64,000 nucleotides of DNA from Shewanella acanthi (GCF_019457475.1 NZ_CP080413.1:3844001-3908000); one strand, 5' to 3'; counted from the stretch's first letter, positions 42,957-53,315 are shown. Notes: generated by a model not told the origin, from the sequence alone. Numbers and translations are program-made.

Positions 42957-45900
42957 ATGTTGAAATATATAATCGAGTCCTCTCTCAGACAAAGGATCAT
43001 GGTGCTAATTGTCGCCGCGATGATCACTATCTGGGGCGTGCAGGAACTGCGAAAAACACCGCTAGATGCGCTGCCAGATTTATCCGACGTGCAGGTGATT
43101 ATTAAGACACCTTATCCTGGGCAAGCGCCAAAACTGGTTGAGGAACAGGTCACTTACCCACTCTCTACCGCGATGCTGGCCGTGCCCGGCGCTAAAACCG
43201 TGCGTGGCTATTCGATGTTTGGTGACTCTTATGTGTATGTCATTTTTGAGGATGGCACCGACATCTACTGGGCTCGCTCACGGGTATTGGAATATTTAAG
43301 CCAAATCAGCAGTCGTTTGCCCCAAGGCGTGCAGCCCTCGCTCGGCCCCGATGCTTCGGGTGTGGGTTGGGTATTTGAATATGCCTTAGTTGACCGCTCG
43401 GGTAATTTGGATCTCTCCCAACTGAAGAGCCTACAGGATTGGTACCTCAAGCTCGAATTGCAAAGCGTAGCAGGCGTATCCGAAGTGGCTACCGTGGGCG
43501 GTATGGAACAAACCTATCAGGTTGTACTTGAGCCCGATAAAATGGCTATCTACAAGCTCGATATCGCCGCGATAAAACAGGCCATCGACAAAGCCAACAG
43601 CGAGGCTGGCGGCTCAGTGGTTGAAATGGCCGAAGCCGAGTACATGGTTCGGGCCAAAGGTTATCGCCAAACGCTTGAGGATTTCCGTGAAATCCCCTTA
43701 GGCGTCACCAGCCCCGCAGGTACACCATTATTGCTTAAAGATGTCGCCACCATTCGTAAAGGCCCAGCCTCACGTCGCGGCATTGCCGAACTCGATGGCG
43801 AAGGCGAAGTCGTCGGCGGTATCGTGGTGATGCGTTACGGCGAAAACGCCTTAGCGACCATAGATGCGGTTAAGACCAAACTCGAAGAATTAAAGGCGGG
43901 ACTGCCCGATGGAGTAGAGATCATTCCCACCTACGACCGTTCGCAACTGATCCAAAAATCCGTCGATAACCTGTTCCACAAAGTCCTCGAAGAGATGCTG
44001 GTAGTGGGCTTGGTCTGTCTGCTGTTTTTATTGCACGCCCGCTCCACCTTAGTCGCAGTCATCACCCTGCCGCTGTCGATTCTTATCGCCTTTATTGTGA
44101 TGAATAAGATGGGCGTAAATGCCAACATCATGAGCCTAGGTGGCATTGCCATTGCCATTGGTGCCGTGGTCGATGGCGCGATCGTGATGATCGAGAACCA
44201 ACATAAGCATTTGGAACACTTTAAGGCCGAAAACGACCGCGAACCCACCACTAAAGAGCATTGGCATATCGTGAGTCAAGCCTCGATTGAAGTGGGGCCG
44301 GCACTGTTTTTCTCACTCATTATCATCACCTTAAGCTTTGTACCTGTGTTTGCGCTTGAAGCACAGGAAGGCCGACTGTTCTCACCTTTGGCCTACACAA
44401 AAACCTTTGCAATGGCTGCGGCGGCATTGTTATCGATTACTTTAGTGCCAATTCTGATGGGCTATTTTATTCGTGGCAAAATCCCCAGCGAACGTAGTAA
44501 CCCCATCAGCCGCGTGTTGATTGCCCTATATCAACCCTCGCTCAAATGGGTCCTCAATCATCCCAAAACGACACTCTGTATAGCCTTGATAGCTTTGGCG
44601 AGCGCAACTTATCCTATGACACGCATGGGCAGCGAGTTTATGCCGGAATTAGAGGAGGGGGACCTACTCTACATGCCCACGGCGCTCCCAGGAATTAGTG
44701 CAAGTAAAGCCGCCGAAGTACTGCAACAAACCGACCGTTTGATTAAGACAGTCCCCGAAGTTGCCCGAGTGTTTGGTAAAGTGGGCCGCGCCGAAACGGC
44801 CACCGATCCAGCGCCGCTGACCATGCTGGAAACGACGATTATGCTTAAGCCCCATGAAGAATGGCGCGAGGGCATGACCTTGGACGACATCATCGATCAG
44901 CTACAACAAACCGTGAAAGTACCGGGTCTGACAAACGCATGGGTTCAGCCGATTAAGACCCGTATCGACATGCTCTCGACCGGGATTAAAACGCCAGTGG
45001 GGATTAAGATCACCGGCGCCGATGTGAACGAGCTGCAATCGCTTGGCGCGAAAATCGAGGCAATCCTCAGTAAAGTGCCACACACTAAATCGGCCTATGC
45101 CGAACGCAGTGGTGGCGGTCGCTACATCGATATCAGCCCGAATCTTGATGTCGCCGCCCGCTATGGCATGACACTCCAAGATATTCAAGACGTTGTACGC
45201 TACGCCATCGGCGGCATGGATATTGGAGAGTCGGTTCAAGGCTCAGAGCGTTATCCTATCAACCTGCGCTATCCGCGGGAGCTGCGCGACAATATCGAAA
45301 AGCTGCGCGAACTGCCGGTGATCACTAAGTCGGGACACTATTTGCCACTACGCAACCTAGCCGATATTGAAATCAACGACGGCGCGCCTATGCTCAAGAG
45401 CGAGAATGGCCGCCTAATTTCCTGGGTGTTTATCGATATCGAGGGCACTTCTATCGGGGAATATATCGCCGAGGCTAAAACCGCGTTAGATGAACAACTG
45501 ACAGTACCGCCGCGTTACAGCTATAGCTTTGCCGGTCAATACGAGTACATGCAGCGCGTCGATGCCAAGCTCAAACAAGTGATCCCGATGGCCTTAGGGG
45601 TGATTTTTATCCTGCTGATGATGACCTTTGGTTCTACTATGCAGGCCAGCATTATCATGCTCAGTCTGCCCTTTGCCCTTGTTGGCAGCACTTGGTTACT
45701 TTACCTGCTCGACTACAATATTTCGGTCGCCGTCGCCGTGGGGATGATAGCCCTTGCAGGGGTTGCCGCCGAATTTGGGGTCGTCATGTTGGTATATCTC
45801 AATAACGCCATCAAGCATAGACAGGATAAAAATACCTACCACACTGTCGAGGACTTAAAAGAGGCGCTGATTGAAGGCGCAGTGATGCGTATCCGCCCTA

Positions 45901-46094
45901 AGGCAATGACGGTGGCAACCATCTTCTTCGGCCTATTACCGATTATGTGGGGCGCAGGTTCAGGTAACGATGTGATGCAAAAAATTGCCGCGCCTATGGT
46001 GGGTGGCATGGTCACAGCGCCAATATTGTCGCTATTTGTCTTGCCTGCTCTCTATCTGATGATCTATTCCCGTGAGATAAAAAAAGCACCGTAA
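42957..46094 (+). CDS. HME-type RND heavy-metal efflux pump (CusA-like)
   Basis: The 1045-residue protein has the RND layout of 12 helices and two large periplasmic loops. The segment AIGAVVDGAIVMIENQHKHL is the HME-family helix 4 motif with the proton-relay Asp. A methionine-rich periplasmic region and ETATDPAPLTMLETTIMLKP are typical of CusA-like monovalent-metal pumps. It exports Cu(I) or Ag(I) across the envelope together with the adaptor. No outer-membrane CusC-type gene follows; a TolC-like channel elsewhere may serve. Confidence 0.9.
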   Translation: MLKYIIESSLRQRIMVLIVAAMITIWGVQELRKTPLDALPDLSDVQVIIKTPYPGQAPKLVEEQVTYPLSTAMLAVPGAKTVRGYSMFGDSYVYVIFEDGTDIYWARSRVLEYLSQISSRLPQGVQPSLGPDASGVGWVFEYALVDRSGNLDLSQLKSLQDWYLKLELQSVAGVSEVATVGGMEQTYQVVLEPDKMAIYKLDIAAIKQAIDKANSEAGGSVVEMAEAEYMVRAKGYRQTLEDFREIPLGVTSPAGTPLLLKDVATIRKGPASRRGIAELDGEGEVVGGIVVMRYGENALATIDAVKTKLEELKAGLPDGVEIIPTYDRSQLIQKSVDNLFHKVLEEMLVVGLVCLLFLLHARSTLVAVITLPLSILIAFIVMNKMGVNANIMSLGGIAIAIGAVVDGAIVMIENQHKHLEHFKAENDREPTTKEHWHIVSQASIEVGPALFFSLIIITLSFVPVFALEAQEGRLFSPLAYTKTFAMAAAALLSITLVPILMGYFIRGKIPSERSNPISRVLIALYQPSLKWVLNHPKTTLCIALIALASATYPMTRMGSEFMPELEEGDLLYMPTALPGISASKAAEVLQQTDRLIKTVPEVARVFGKVGRAETATDPAPLTMLETTIMLKPHEEWREGMTLDDIIDQLQQTVKVPGLTNAWVQPIKTRIDMLSTGIKTPVGIKITGADVNELQSLGAKIEAILSKVPHTKSAYAERSGGGRYIDISPNLDVAARYGMTLQDIQDVVRYAIGGMDIGESVQGSERYPINLRYPRELRDNIEKLRELPVITKSGHYLPLRNLADIEINDGAPMLKSENGRLISWVFIDIEGTSIGEYIAEAKTALDEQLTVPPRYSYSFAGQYEYMQRVDAKLKQVIPMALGVIFILLMMTFGSTMQASIIMLSLPFALVGSTWLLYLLDYNISVAVAVGMIALAGVAAEFGVVMLVYLNNAIKHRQDKNTYHTVEDLKEALIEGAVMRIRPKAMTVATIFFGLLPIMWGAGSGNDVMQKIAAPMVGGMVTAPILSLFVLPALYLMIYSREIKKAP

Positions 46095-46114
46095 ACCGCA
46101 AGTTACTCAAGGTT

Positions 46115-46155
46115 AAACTCCCCTCTAGTCGCAAGATACGAGGGGAGTTTTATTA
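46115..46155 (+). terminator. Terminator of the metal efflux operon
   Basis: AAACTCCCCTC (46115-46125) pairs with GAGGGGAGTTT (46140-46150), an 11-bp perfect stem with a 14-base loop, followed by TATTAT. It lies 20 bases after the pump gene stop. Confidence 0.85.
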
Positions 46156-46221
46156 TCAAAATGCCCCAAATACTCTACACTGAGCACGCTAGACGAAATC
46201 GCTTGCCTGAAAGGATTCACT

Positions 46222-47304
46222 ATGCCCCGATTTAGACATTTCAGTCACTCCCTGCAATCCCTGTTACTGGTATTTACCCTAGCGGTGATTTATCTACCCT
46301 TTGCTTACTCTGCTGACTACGGTGAATTTATTACCGATAAGACCTGCGAGCTGTTTCAATCGAAAAATAAGCGGACCAATCCCGATGCATCACAAACCAG
46401 AGCGGGCGAACATTTTAAGGTTGTTGAGTTACTCGGTAATAGTGCAAATCCCGATTGGCTACGCGTACAAACCTCTTCCAGCAAGTCTCCACTTCGCTGG
46501 GTGAAGGGAGATTGCGGTCGCTATCAAACAGCAGTCAGCGGTTCAAAGAAGACGCCTCCCCAACCGACAGTCGCAAGCAGCTCAACGAGCTTCAATAAAC
46601 AGCTCGACACTCAATCCCAAGGGAATCTCTGCCAGATTTCGGGAAAATTTGACTCTAACGTCCTGGCGCTGAGCTGGCAGAGCACCTTTTGTGAACTCTA
46701 TGGCCAAGACAAAGCCGAATGTAATGCACTCAGCCAAAGTAAAAATGATGCTAAATGGCAGTATTTTAGCCTGCATGGTTTATGGCCGAATCGCCAGCAA
46801 TGTGGTGTTCGTTATAGTTATTGCAGCAAGGTAAAACAGCAGCCGCGGGATTTTTGTGATTATCCCGACGTCACACTCTCAGGTTCTGTGAAAAAGTCAC
46901 TCGATAAAGTGATGCCCAGCGCCTTGCATGGGAGCTGTTTGGAACGCCATGAATGGTGGAAACATGGCAGCTGCCGTGATGAAAGCCCGGATGAATACTT
47001 TGCCCTTTCGGCCCAATTGACCCAAGAAGTGAACGCTTCGACTTGGGTACAAAGTTTTATCCACGACAACATTGGTAACAAGGTTAGCCGCACAGAGCTG
47101 CTTAAAAGCTTTGAGATTAGTTTCGGAGAAGGTTCACAGAGCAAGTTGTCACTGGTGTGTGCTAAGGGACTACTGAGTGAAATAAGATTAAGTCTGCCGC
47201 AAACCATCGAAAGCCAAGACTCGCTGCCTTCCCTTTTGGCAAAAGCACCAAAGGCCAAGAAAGGCAATTGCCCAGAGACTATCGCTATTGACCAACCCAA
47301 TTAA
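46222..47304 (+). CDS. Exported RNase T2 family ribonuclease with SH3-like N-terminal domain
   Basis: The 360-residue protein has a signal peptide (LLLVFTLAVIYLPFAYSA). It then has an SH3-like segment (about 38-100, CELFQSKNKRTNP to LRWVKGDCGRY) and a proline/serine linker. The RNase T2 domain follows from about 130. Both catalytic sites are intact: FSLHGLWPN with H185, and ERHEWWKHGSC with H243, E244 and H248. Eight or more cysteines in this part fit the usual disulfide pattern. It should degrade RNA in the periplasm or outside. The N-terminal domain is not part of E. coli Rna. Confidence 0.9.
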   Translation: MPRFRHFSHSLQSLLLVFTLAVIYLPFAYSADYGEFITDKTCELFQSKNKRTNPDASQTRAGEHFKVVELLGNSANPDWLRVQTSSSKSPLRWVKGDCGRYQTAVSGSKKTPPQPTVASSSTSFNKQLDTQSQGNLCQISGKFDSNVLALSWQSTFCELYGQDKAECNALSQSKNDAKWQYFSLHGLWPNRQQCGVRYSYCSKVKQQPRDFCDYPDVTLSGSVKKSLDKVMPSALHGSCLERHEWWKHGSCRDESPDEYFALSAQLTQEVNASTWVQSFIHDNIGNKVSRTELLKSFEISFGEGSQSKLSLVCAKGLLSEIRLSLPQTIESQDSLPSLLAKAPKAKKGNCPETIAIDQPN

Positions 47305-47328
47305 ATCTACATCATGACCTGCCCAAAG

Positions 47329-47362
47329 AAATCACCCCAAGCCAGAGTGCTCAGGGTGGTTT
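47329..47362. terminator. Stem-loop between convergent RNase T2 and VOC genes
   Basis: AAATCACCC (47329-47337) pairs with GGGTGGTTT (47354-47362) with one wobble pair and a 16-base loop, between stop codons at 47304 and 47389. Minus-strand readthrough meets TTTCTTT, so it fits a weak shared terminator. Confidence 0.55.
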
Positions 47363-47388
47363 CATGTCAACTTAAGCATATATGTCGG

Positions 47389-48162
47389 CTATAGCTGATC
47401 AAGCTTAATCACCGCAAAGGTTGCCCCTTGGGGATCGGCAATTACAGAAAAACGGCCGACATCGGGAATATCACTTGGCGGCACACATATCTGCGCCCCT
47501 AACTCCTGCGCCTTTGCGGCAAACCCATCACAATGTCCCACCACAAAATAGGGCATCCAATGTGCGCCAATATCACCCCATTCGGGCATCATTTTCATCA
47601 TGCCACCAATGGACTGGCCATCGATTTGCCACTCTGTGTAATCGACTCCAGGGACATTGCTTGGGCGCGTTGTCCACGGAAACAACAGTGTGTAAAAACC
47701 TTCTTCAGTGCGTGGCTGCCGACAGGCGAGTTCGACCCAACATAAAGTATTTTCTTCACCCTGACGGCGAGCACCAATATGATTTTTAGCCTGCCATAGG
47801 GCAAATCGTGCCCCTTCAGGATCGCTCACCTGCGCCATGATTCCCGCATCACCAACAACATGGGGGCCAATGTGTAACTGGCCACCTCCGGCAATAATAT
47901 TAGCAATGCTAGCCTCAATATCATCCACAGAAAAATACACCCGCCAATGGCTAGGTATATGTTTATCCACAGCAGGAATTTGATACATAGCCCCCAGATC
48001 ATCCCCCTCAAGGTTAAAGAGGGAAAACTTTCCCTCGGGGATTGGCATTTCGATCGAGTCCCAGCCAAAGAGTGCATGGTAAAATTTTTGCGCGCCAACC
48101 CAATCATGGCTCCCGAGTTCAACCCAACAGGCATTTCCAGCTGCATACTGAGTAATCTTCAT
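47389..48162 (-). CDS. Two-domain VOC (glyoxalase-like) protein
   Basis: The 257-residue protein is a tandem of two VOC (vicinal oxygen chelate) halves, each with a CWVEL opening. The first is NACWVELGSHDWVGAQKFYH (about 9-28) and ends in VSDPEGARFALWQ; the second starts TLCWVELACRQPRTEEGFYT and ends in IADPQGATFAVIK. Metal ligands of a real enzyme cannot be confirmed from the pattern alone, so hydroxyketone or antibiotic-resistance-like roles are only options. AGGAGCC lies before the start at 48162. Transcribed alone. Confidence 0.85.
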   Translation of the reverse strand: MKITQYAAGNACWVELGSHDWVGAQKFYHALFGWDSIEMPIPEGKFSLFNLEGDDLGAMYQIPAVDKHIPSHWRVYFSVDDIEASIANIIAGGGQLHIGPHVVGDAGIMAQVSDPEGARFALWQAKNHIGARRQGEENTLCWVELACRQPRTEEGFYTLLFPWTTRPSNVPGVDYTEWQIDGQSIGGMMKMMPEWGDIGAHWMPYFVVGHCDGFAAKAQELGAQICVPPSDIPDVGRFSVIADPQGATFAVIKLDQL

Positions 48163-48264
48163 TTGTGGCTCCTAACATTTCGCAATGCTAGGAGTTAAGC
48201 TGGATATTGTTTACCTGTCCAGTTTGAGCACTAAAAAGATGATAGTATTGGAAAATAGCAAACA

Positions 48265-48287
48265 AAAAGCCCTCGTAAAGAGGGCTT
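48265..48287 (-). terminator. Terminator of the plsB-transporter operon
   Basis: AAGCCCTC (48267-48274) pairs with GAGGGCTT (48280-48287) with a 5-base loop. On the minus strand it is followed by TTTTTGTTTG. It lies 28 bases after the transporter stop codon. Confidence 0.88.
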
Positions 48288-48314
48288 AAATCTATTCACT
48301 AATGTGAAATAACA

Positions 48315-49574
48315 TTAGGAGAACTGCGGCAATAAGTTCGCCATTGCTAACAAGTGACATGCACCAGTAACTATGCCGAACAGCACCACTATCGCAATAA
48401 GCGGAGTACCGCCAAAGACACGATAACTGCCTTTATTTGGAAATAGTTGTCTAGACTTGTAGGCCATCAGCGCAGGAACAATTACCGCCCACACCGTTGC
48501 CGCCAGCGCCGCAAAACCAATCGCAATTAAGAAACCATTAGGGAAGAGTAAGCCCAAAATCGTCGGTGGCACAAAGGTCACTAATGCGGTTTTAATACGA
48601 CCACTAGCCGAATCATCAAACCCAAAAAGGTCGGCCAGATAGTCAAACAAACCTAAGGTCACCCCAAGGAAGGAAGAAGCTACTGCAAGGTTAGCAAACA
48701 GAGTTAACATGCTGTTTAACCAGCTACTTGCCATCACCTTTGAAAGCGCGCCAACCAGCACGCCCATGTTACCGCCCTGGGCAATAATCTCGCTAAACTG
48801 GCTACGGTGAATGTTACCCATAGTCGCCACTAACCAGCAGCTATAGATAATCAGCGCGATAAAAGTACCGACAAATATCGCCTTAATAATGGTATTAGGT
48901 GCCTCTTTGCCATAGTACTTCACTAAGCTTGGCACATTGCCGTGGTAGCCAAAACTTGCCAAGCCAAAAGGCAATGCCGCCCAAAGGTAGGGTAAGTACT
49001 TTGGCGTGCCATCGGGCTTGGCAAGCTTAGTCACATCGACTTCGATTAGCAGATTACCAATAGCAAGGAAGAAGGTAATGATCATCCCGCCGAGCATAAT
49101 AGTCGTAATGCGATCCACCGCCTTAGTGCTGACTAAGACAATGCTGGCTAGCACCACAGCAAACACGAGTCCCGCCACACTTTGCGGCAACTCTAGGCCC
49201 ATGCCCTGAAGGCTATGATTGACTATCGAGCCACCACCACTAATGTAAGCATAGGTAAGAATATAGAGCACGAAGGCGATAGAAACGCCATTAACGATAC
49301 GCCAGAACTGACCCAAGGTCTCTTTAGTTAATGTATCGAAACTCGCGCCAGGCTCAAAGTGCAAGTTGGTTTCAAGCAGTAATAAGCCTGACATCAACAT
49401 ACAAAACCAAATACCAAGCAACATTAATACCGAATAACCAAACCACATACCCGCGCCAACAACGGGGAGGGAAAACATCCCCGCACCCACCGTGGTGCCT
49501 GCAATAATCATGGCGCCACCAAGCAAGGACTTACCCACTGGCGGATGTTTTGCCGCATTCATATGGTTAGCCAT
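48315..49574 (-). CDS. Aromatic amino-acid transporter (HAAAP family, Mtr/TyrP-like)
   Basis: The 419-residue protein has about 11 helices. The first includes GGAMIIAGTTVGAGMFSLPVV, the HAAAP hallmark, with GYHGNVPSLVKYYG later on. The family imports tryptophan or tyrosine with protons. Its start codon at 49574 shares one base with the plsB stop (TAATG on the minus strand), so the two genes are translated together, an unusual pairing of phospholipid synthesis and amino-acid transport. The exact substrate cannot be told apart by sequence reading. An ATG four codons later (49562) is an alternative start. Confidence 0.87.
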   Translation of the reverse strand: MANHMNAAKHPPVGKSLLGGAMIIAGTTVGAGMFSLPVVGAGMWFGYSVLMLLGIWFCMLMSGLLLLETNLHFEPGASFDTLTKETLGQFWRIVNGVSIAFVLYILTYAYISGGGSIVNHSLQGMGLELPQSVAGLVFAVVLASIVLVSTKAVDRITTIMLGGMIITFFLAIGNLLIEVDVTKLAKPDGTPKYLPYLWAALPFGLASFGYHGNVPSLVKYYGKEAPNTIIKAIFVGTFIALIIYSCWLVATMGNIHRSQFSEIIAQGGNMGVLVGALSKVMASSWLNSMLTLFANLAVASSFLGVTLGLFDYLADLFGFDDSASGRIKTALVTFVPPTILGLLFPNGFLIAIGFAALAATVWAVIVPALMAYKSRQLFPNKGSYRVFGGTPLIAIVVLFGIVTGACHLLAMANLLPQFS

Positions 49575-51997
49575 TAGCTATTTGGCTCCGCAGTCACACT
49601 GGCTACGATAGTCTGTCTGACAGAAGCGCTAAGCAGATTATTGGCTTGGTCACGAATACGTTCGACGCCTGACTTGTCTTCTTTGTCGGAGAAATATCCC
49701 AGTTCTTTTAGCTTAACACTCAACGTGTTATAGAGTTTTTTATCGTAGAACTCTGGTGCGGCAATGCCATGCAGCGCACCTAAACGTTGAGCTAGCAGAT
49801 GACTCTCTGATTCCAGCTCCGCACGCTCCATCTTAGGTCTATGAGCTAACAGATTGAAAATAATAGCGTAGCGTTGCAGGGTTTCACTGACGCTGCCCGC
49901 AAGTAACAGCATCTTGCTGGTATGTTCATTCACAAGTGACAAGGAATCTTGGCCTTCTATTAACTCCTGCTCAATAAAGAGATCGAGTATTTGATTCACA
50001 TAGGCCGACACATCCTTAATCCCCATAAATAGCTCGGCTTTCAGCAGCGGATAGAAGTCATTGACGACATCAAGGATCTGCTGACGGGAAATCTGCTTAT
50101 GGTTGGTTAAACAGCTGGCGATTAACGACGGAATAATAAATAAATGAATGATATTGTTGCGATAATAGGTCATCGAAATAGCCTGTTTCGCATCAATTGA
50201 AACGATTTCACCTAACTGATCAGCGCAAATAGAGAACTTGTTGAGCTCAATCCCCTGCTGCACTAAATGCTTACCATCTCCTTCCGCAACCGACGTGAAT
50301 GAGGTGTAAGGCACCTTTTTGAGCAGCGTTAAGTACAAGTCCAGCTGGGTTTCGAGTTGTCGGCGTTCAAGGGCATTCTGCTCAGACGCTAACAACACTA
50401 AGCTAGTCAGTGTGATAGAACTTGCCGCCGCTGCATTGTTAATACGGGTCATGACCTGATTAGCCAGCTGATTCACCGCTGGTGTTAACCAAGATGGTTT
50501 TTGCTCTGGATCATCGGCAAGTTCAGTGCGCCAATTCGGTGCCGTTTCATTTAAGAAGTTTTGCAGTGTAATAGGCTCACCGAAGTTAACATAACCTTGG
50601 CCAAAATTGCCTAATTTACGAATAGCGCCAAAGACTTGCCATACAGATTCTTTCTCTTTTTTCTTACCGCTTAACTCTTTGTGGTAAGTGGCCACTTCCA
50701 TGACATGGTCATAGCCTAAATAAACCGGTACTAAGGTAACTGGGCGCTCGATACCTCGCAGCACGCTGTTCATGGTCATTGCGATCATGCCGGTCTTAGG
50801 CGCGAGCAGACGACCGGTACGTGAACGCCCGCCCTCGGAGAAATATTCCACCGAATAGCCCTTAGCAAACAGCTGATCTAGATATTCACGGAATACGGCG
50901 GTATAGAGTTTATTACCGTTGAAACTACGGCGAATAAAGAAGGCGCCGCCACGACGGAACAGAGGCCCCGCTGGCCAGAAGTTCAGGTTAATACCTGCCG
51001 CAATATGCGGTGGCACCATGCCTTGGTAGTACAGAATATAGGATAACAACAAATAATCCATGTGGCTGCGATGGCATGGTACGTAAACGATTTCGTGACC
51101 ATCGTGGTGCAGCTGACGGATTTGTTCGGCACCTTTAATGTTGATACCGCTGTAGAGCTTGTTCCATAACCAAGTTAAGAAACGCTCGGCAATACGCACT
51201 AGGTTATCGGAGTAATCGGCTGCAATTTCATCAAGATATTCAATTGCTGTCTCACGCGCCTGGCTCTCGGAAATCTTCTTGCTGGCAGCCTCTTCCTGAA
51301 TCGCCTTACGCAGGGATTCTGACTTCAGTAACGAATGGAACATTGCCTGACGATTTGGCAGTACAGGACCTGTCATGACCTTACGTTGACGGCGGAAATG
51401 CACCCGTGCAACCCGCGCCAGTTTATGGGCAATTCCCATATCCGTACCGTGCTCGTCAGCCATATAGCGCAGCGACACAGCATTAGAAAACTGCACGAAA
51501 TTATGCCGACCAAGGAACAAAATCATTAAACACTTACGAAGCCAAGTTGGGCTCTCGCGTTCGAGTACCGCCGCTTTCATTGAATCGTCTTCTTTACCTG
51601 GCGTCCGACCCCAGTAAAGGCTAACTGGCACCAGCTGAATATCAAGTTCAGGCTTTTCTTTATGGATAGCCAATAAACGCATAAAGCATTCTAGAAAAGA
51701 TTCATTACCCGCACGTTTACCAAACAAGGGCTTACGCCCCTCGAGACACACAACGCGTGGCGCAACGACGCCATTGACCACCAGCGGTTCATAGGGGCTA
51801 GGAAGGCCTAGTTTTTCAGTGATTTCACTTAAAGCAGCAATATCACTGATGGATTCTGTTTTCATTACATAGGCAAGCGGTCTGGAGGCATCCAGATTAA
51901 GATCGGCAAAGGGATCCTGAGGCACCACGATAGTGTGCACTAAATGTTTCTGGATCCAACGTAATGATTTTAACCAAAAAGAGTCTTGTTTAGGCAT
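49574..51997 (-). CDS. plsB: Glycerol-3-phosphate O-acyltransferase
   Basis: The 807-residue protein is the full-length PlsB type. The acyltransferase block I HX4D is seen as [10 protein letters not shown], and block II and III regions as FFIRRSF and [18 protein letters not shown]. It transfers an acyl chain to the sn-1 position of glycerol-3-phosphate, the first step of phospholipid synthesis, at the inner membrane. It is divergent from lexA. The short leader before the start at 51997 has no strong ribosome binding site. Confidence 0.96.
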   Translation of the reverse strand: MPKQDSFWLKSLRWIQKHLVHTIVVPQDPFADLNLDASRPLAYVMKTESISDIAALSEITEKLGLPSPYEPLVVNGVVAPRVVCLEGRKPLFGKRAGNESFLECFMRLLAIHKEKPELDIQLVPVSLYWGRTPGKEDDSMKAAVLERESPTWLRKCLMILFLGRHNFVQFSNAVSLRYMADEHGTDMGIAHKLARVARVHFRRQRKVMTGPVLPNRQAMFHSLLKSESLRKAIQEEAASKKISESQARETAIEYLDEIAADYSDNLVRIAERFLTWLWNKLYSGINIKGAEQIRQLHHDGHEIVYVPCHRSHMDYLLLSYILYYQGMVPPHIAAGINLNFWPAGPLFRRGGAFFIRRSFNGNKLYTAVFREYLDQLFAKGYSVEYFSEGGRSRTGRLLAPKTGMIAMTMNSVLRGIERPVTLVPVYLGYDHVMEVATYHKELSGKKKEKESVWQVFGAIRKLGNFGQGYVNFGEPITLQNFLNETAPNWRTELADDPEQKPSWLTPAVNQLANQVMTRINNAAAASSITLTSLVLLASEQNALERRQLETQLDLYLTLLKKVPYTSFTSVAEGDGKHLVQQGIELNKFSICADQLGEIVSIDAKQAISMTYYRNNIIHLFIIPSLIASCLTNHKQISRQQILDVVNDFYPLLKAELFMGIKDVSAYVNQILDLFIEQELIEGQDSLSLVNEHTSKMLLLAGSVSETLQRYAIIFNLLAHRPKMERAELESESHLLAQRLGALHGIAAPEFYDKKLYNTLSVKLKELGYFSDKEDKSGVERIRDQANNLLSASVRQTIVASVTAEPNS

Positions 51998-52115
51998 TAT
52001 TGTTATGCAAAGTAAATACGTTCATTAGCCCAATAGAATACCAGATAGTGGGGAATGTTCGCCAATACTCTCCTACTTGGTTAAAGAATGGTTAATACTT
52101 GCACTACATAAAATA

Positions 52116-52131
52116 CTGTATATACTAACAG
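52116..52131. promoter_or_regulatory. LexA binding site (SOS box 1)
   Basis: CTGTATATACTAACAG matches the gammaproteobacterial SOS consensus CTG-N10-CAG, with TATATA in its left half. It lies about 43 bases before the lexA start codon, where it can block the lexA promoter. Confidence 0.92.
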
Positions 52132-52134
52132 TAA

Positions 52135-52150
52135 CTGTATGGAAAAACAG
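52135..52150. promoter_or_regulatory. LexA binding site (SOS box 2)
   Basis: CTGTATGGAAAAACAG keeps the CTG and CAG ends but has a less AT-alternating centre than box 1. The centre-to-centre distance of 19 bases is near two helical turns, so two LexA dimers could bind on the same face. Its end overlaps the AGGAAA ribosome binding region of lexA. Confidence 0.87.
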
Positions 52151-52158
52151 GAAACACC

Positions 52159-52779
52159 ATGAGACCCTTGACGCCACGCCAAGCTGAAATTTTAGAGCTA
52201 ATTAAACGTAATATTGCCGAGACAGGCATGCCACCGACGCGGGCTGAAATCGCTACCCGTTTGGGTTTTAAGAGCGCAAATGCCGCCGAGGAGCATCTTA
52301 AAGCTTTGGCTAAAAAAGGCTGCATCGAGATCATGCCTGGCACCTCCCGCGGCATTCGTCTCCCCGTTGAGGAAGAAGACAACAGCGAAAATGGTTTGCC
52401 GCTCATCGGCCAAGTCGCCGCAGGCGAACCTATTCTTGCCCAAGAGCACGTTGAACAGTACTACCAAGTTGACCCGAGTATGTTCCACCCCGCTGCAGAC
52501 TTTCTGTTGCGCGTGAGGGGCGACAGTATGAAAAACATCGGCATCCTCGAAGGCGACCTATTAGCCGTTCATAAAGTGCAACAAGCCCGTAACGGCCAAG
52601 TCGTCGTTGCCCGAGTTGACGATGATGTCACAGTGAAACGATTCGAAAAGCAAGGCAACTTAGTTTATTTGCATGCCGAAAACGATGACTACTCGCCTAT
52701 CAAGGTCGATTTAAGTTTCCAAAGCCTGACAATTGAAGGACTCGCCGTCGGGGTGATCCGCAACGGAGATTGGCTATGA
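52159..52779 (+). CDS. lexA: LexA repressor
   Basis: A 206-residue SOS repressor. The N-terminal winged helix has [11 protein letters not shown] and [20 protein letters not shown]. The self-cleavage site is Ala88-Gly89 (QVAAGEP) and the Ser-Lys dyad is S123 (RGDSMKN) with K160 (VTVKRFE), spaced as in E. coli LexA with a four-residue shift. It represses lexA, sulA and other DNA-damage genes until RecA stimulates cleavage. The sulA start overlaps its stop by four bases. Confidence 0.97.
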   Translation: MRPLTPRQAEILELIKRNIAETGMPPTRAEIATRLGFKSANAAEEHLKALAKKGCIEIMPGTSRGIRLPVEEEDNSENGLPLIGQVAAGEPILAQEHVEQYYQVDPSMFHPAADFLLRVRGDSMKNIGILEGDLLAVHKVQQARNGQVVVARVDDDVTVKRFEKQGNLVYLHAENDDYSPIKVDLSFQSLTIEGLAVGVIRNGDWL

Positions 52780-53288
52780 ACAAACTACTAGGTAATGCCC
52801 CACGTCACCCAGGGTTATGGTTAGATACCGTGCGTGACGCAGATACTGACTGGCAGCATACCCCCATTATGTTTATGCCGACCCAATCCCAAGGCAAACA
52901 AGAGCTGATGCAACTGAGCCAACAGTTAGCCCTGTTAAGCCAGCAGGGACGTTGGGTGGTACTAATCAATCCTCCAAGCATCGGCTATAAACAATTACTC
53001 GCCAGCGCCGGTGTGCGTATGGACAGTGTATTACTAGTGCATGCTAAGGACGATGTTGAAACACTTTGGGCGATGGAAAAGGCTTTGACCAGTGGCACCT
53101 CAAGTGCCGTGATCACTTGGAGCCATTCCCTCGATGCTCGTGATAATCGCCGCCTGCAAATTGTTGCAAAAAGCGCCAGAGCAATGGGAATAGTAATCGA
53201 GGGAAGTGATACCCAATCTCATGCTAACGACCATGGCAACTCACCAACATGTTTCGGTCAAACGACCTATTTTGGTGCAATGCATTAA
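52776..53288 (+). CDS. sulA: Cell division inhibitor SulA
   Basis: The 170-residue protein belongs to the SulA/ImuA-type group related to RecA but without a Walker A motif. Typical segments are [20 protein letters not shown] and [16 protein letters not shown]. SulA binds FtsZ and halts septation during the SOS response. The ATG at 52776 overlaps the lexA stop (ATGA), and the gene has no LexA box of its own, so it is made with lexA from the same SOS promoter. This lexA-sulA arrangement is common in Shewanella and Pseudomonas. Confidence 0.9.
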   Translation: MNKLLGNAPRHPGLWLDTVRDADTDWQHTPIMFMPTQSQGKQELMQLSQQLALLSQQGRWVVLINPPSIGYKQLLASAGVRMDSVLLVHAKDDVETLWAMEKALTSGTSSAVITWSHSLDARDNRRLQIVAKSARAMGIVIEGSDTQSHANDHGNSPTCFGQTTYFGAMH

Positions 53289-53315
53289 ATATTTTTCCCG
53301 CTGATTTTGCTTGAA

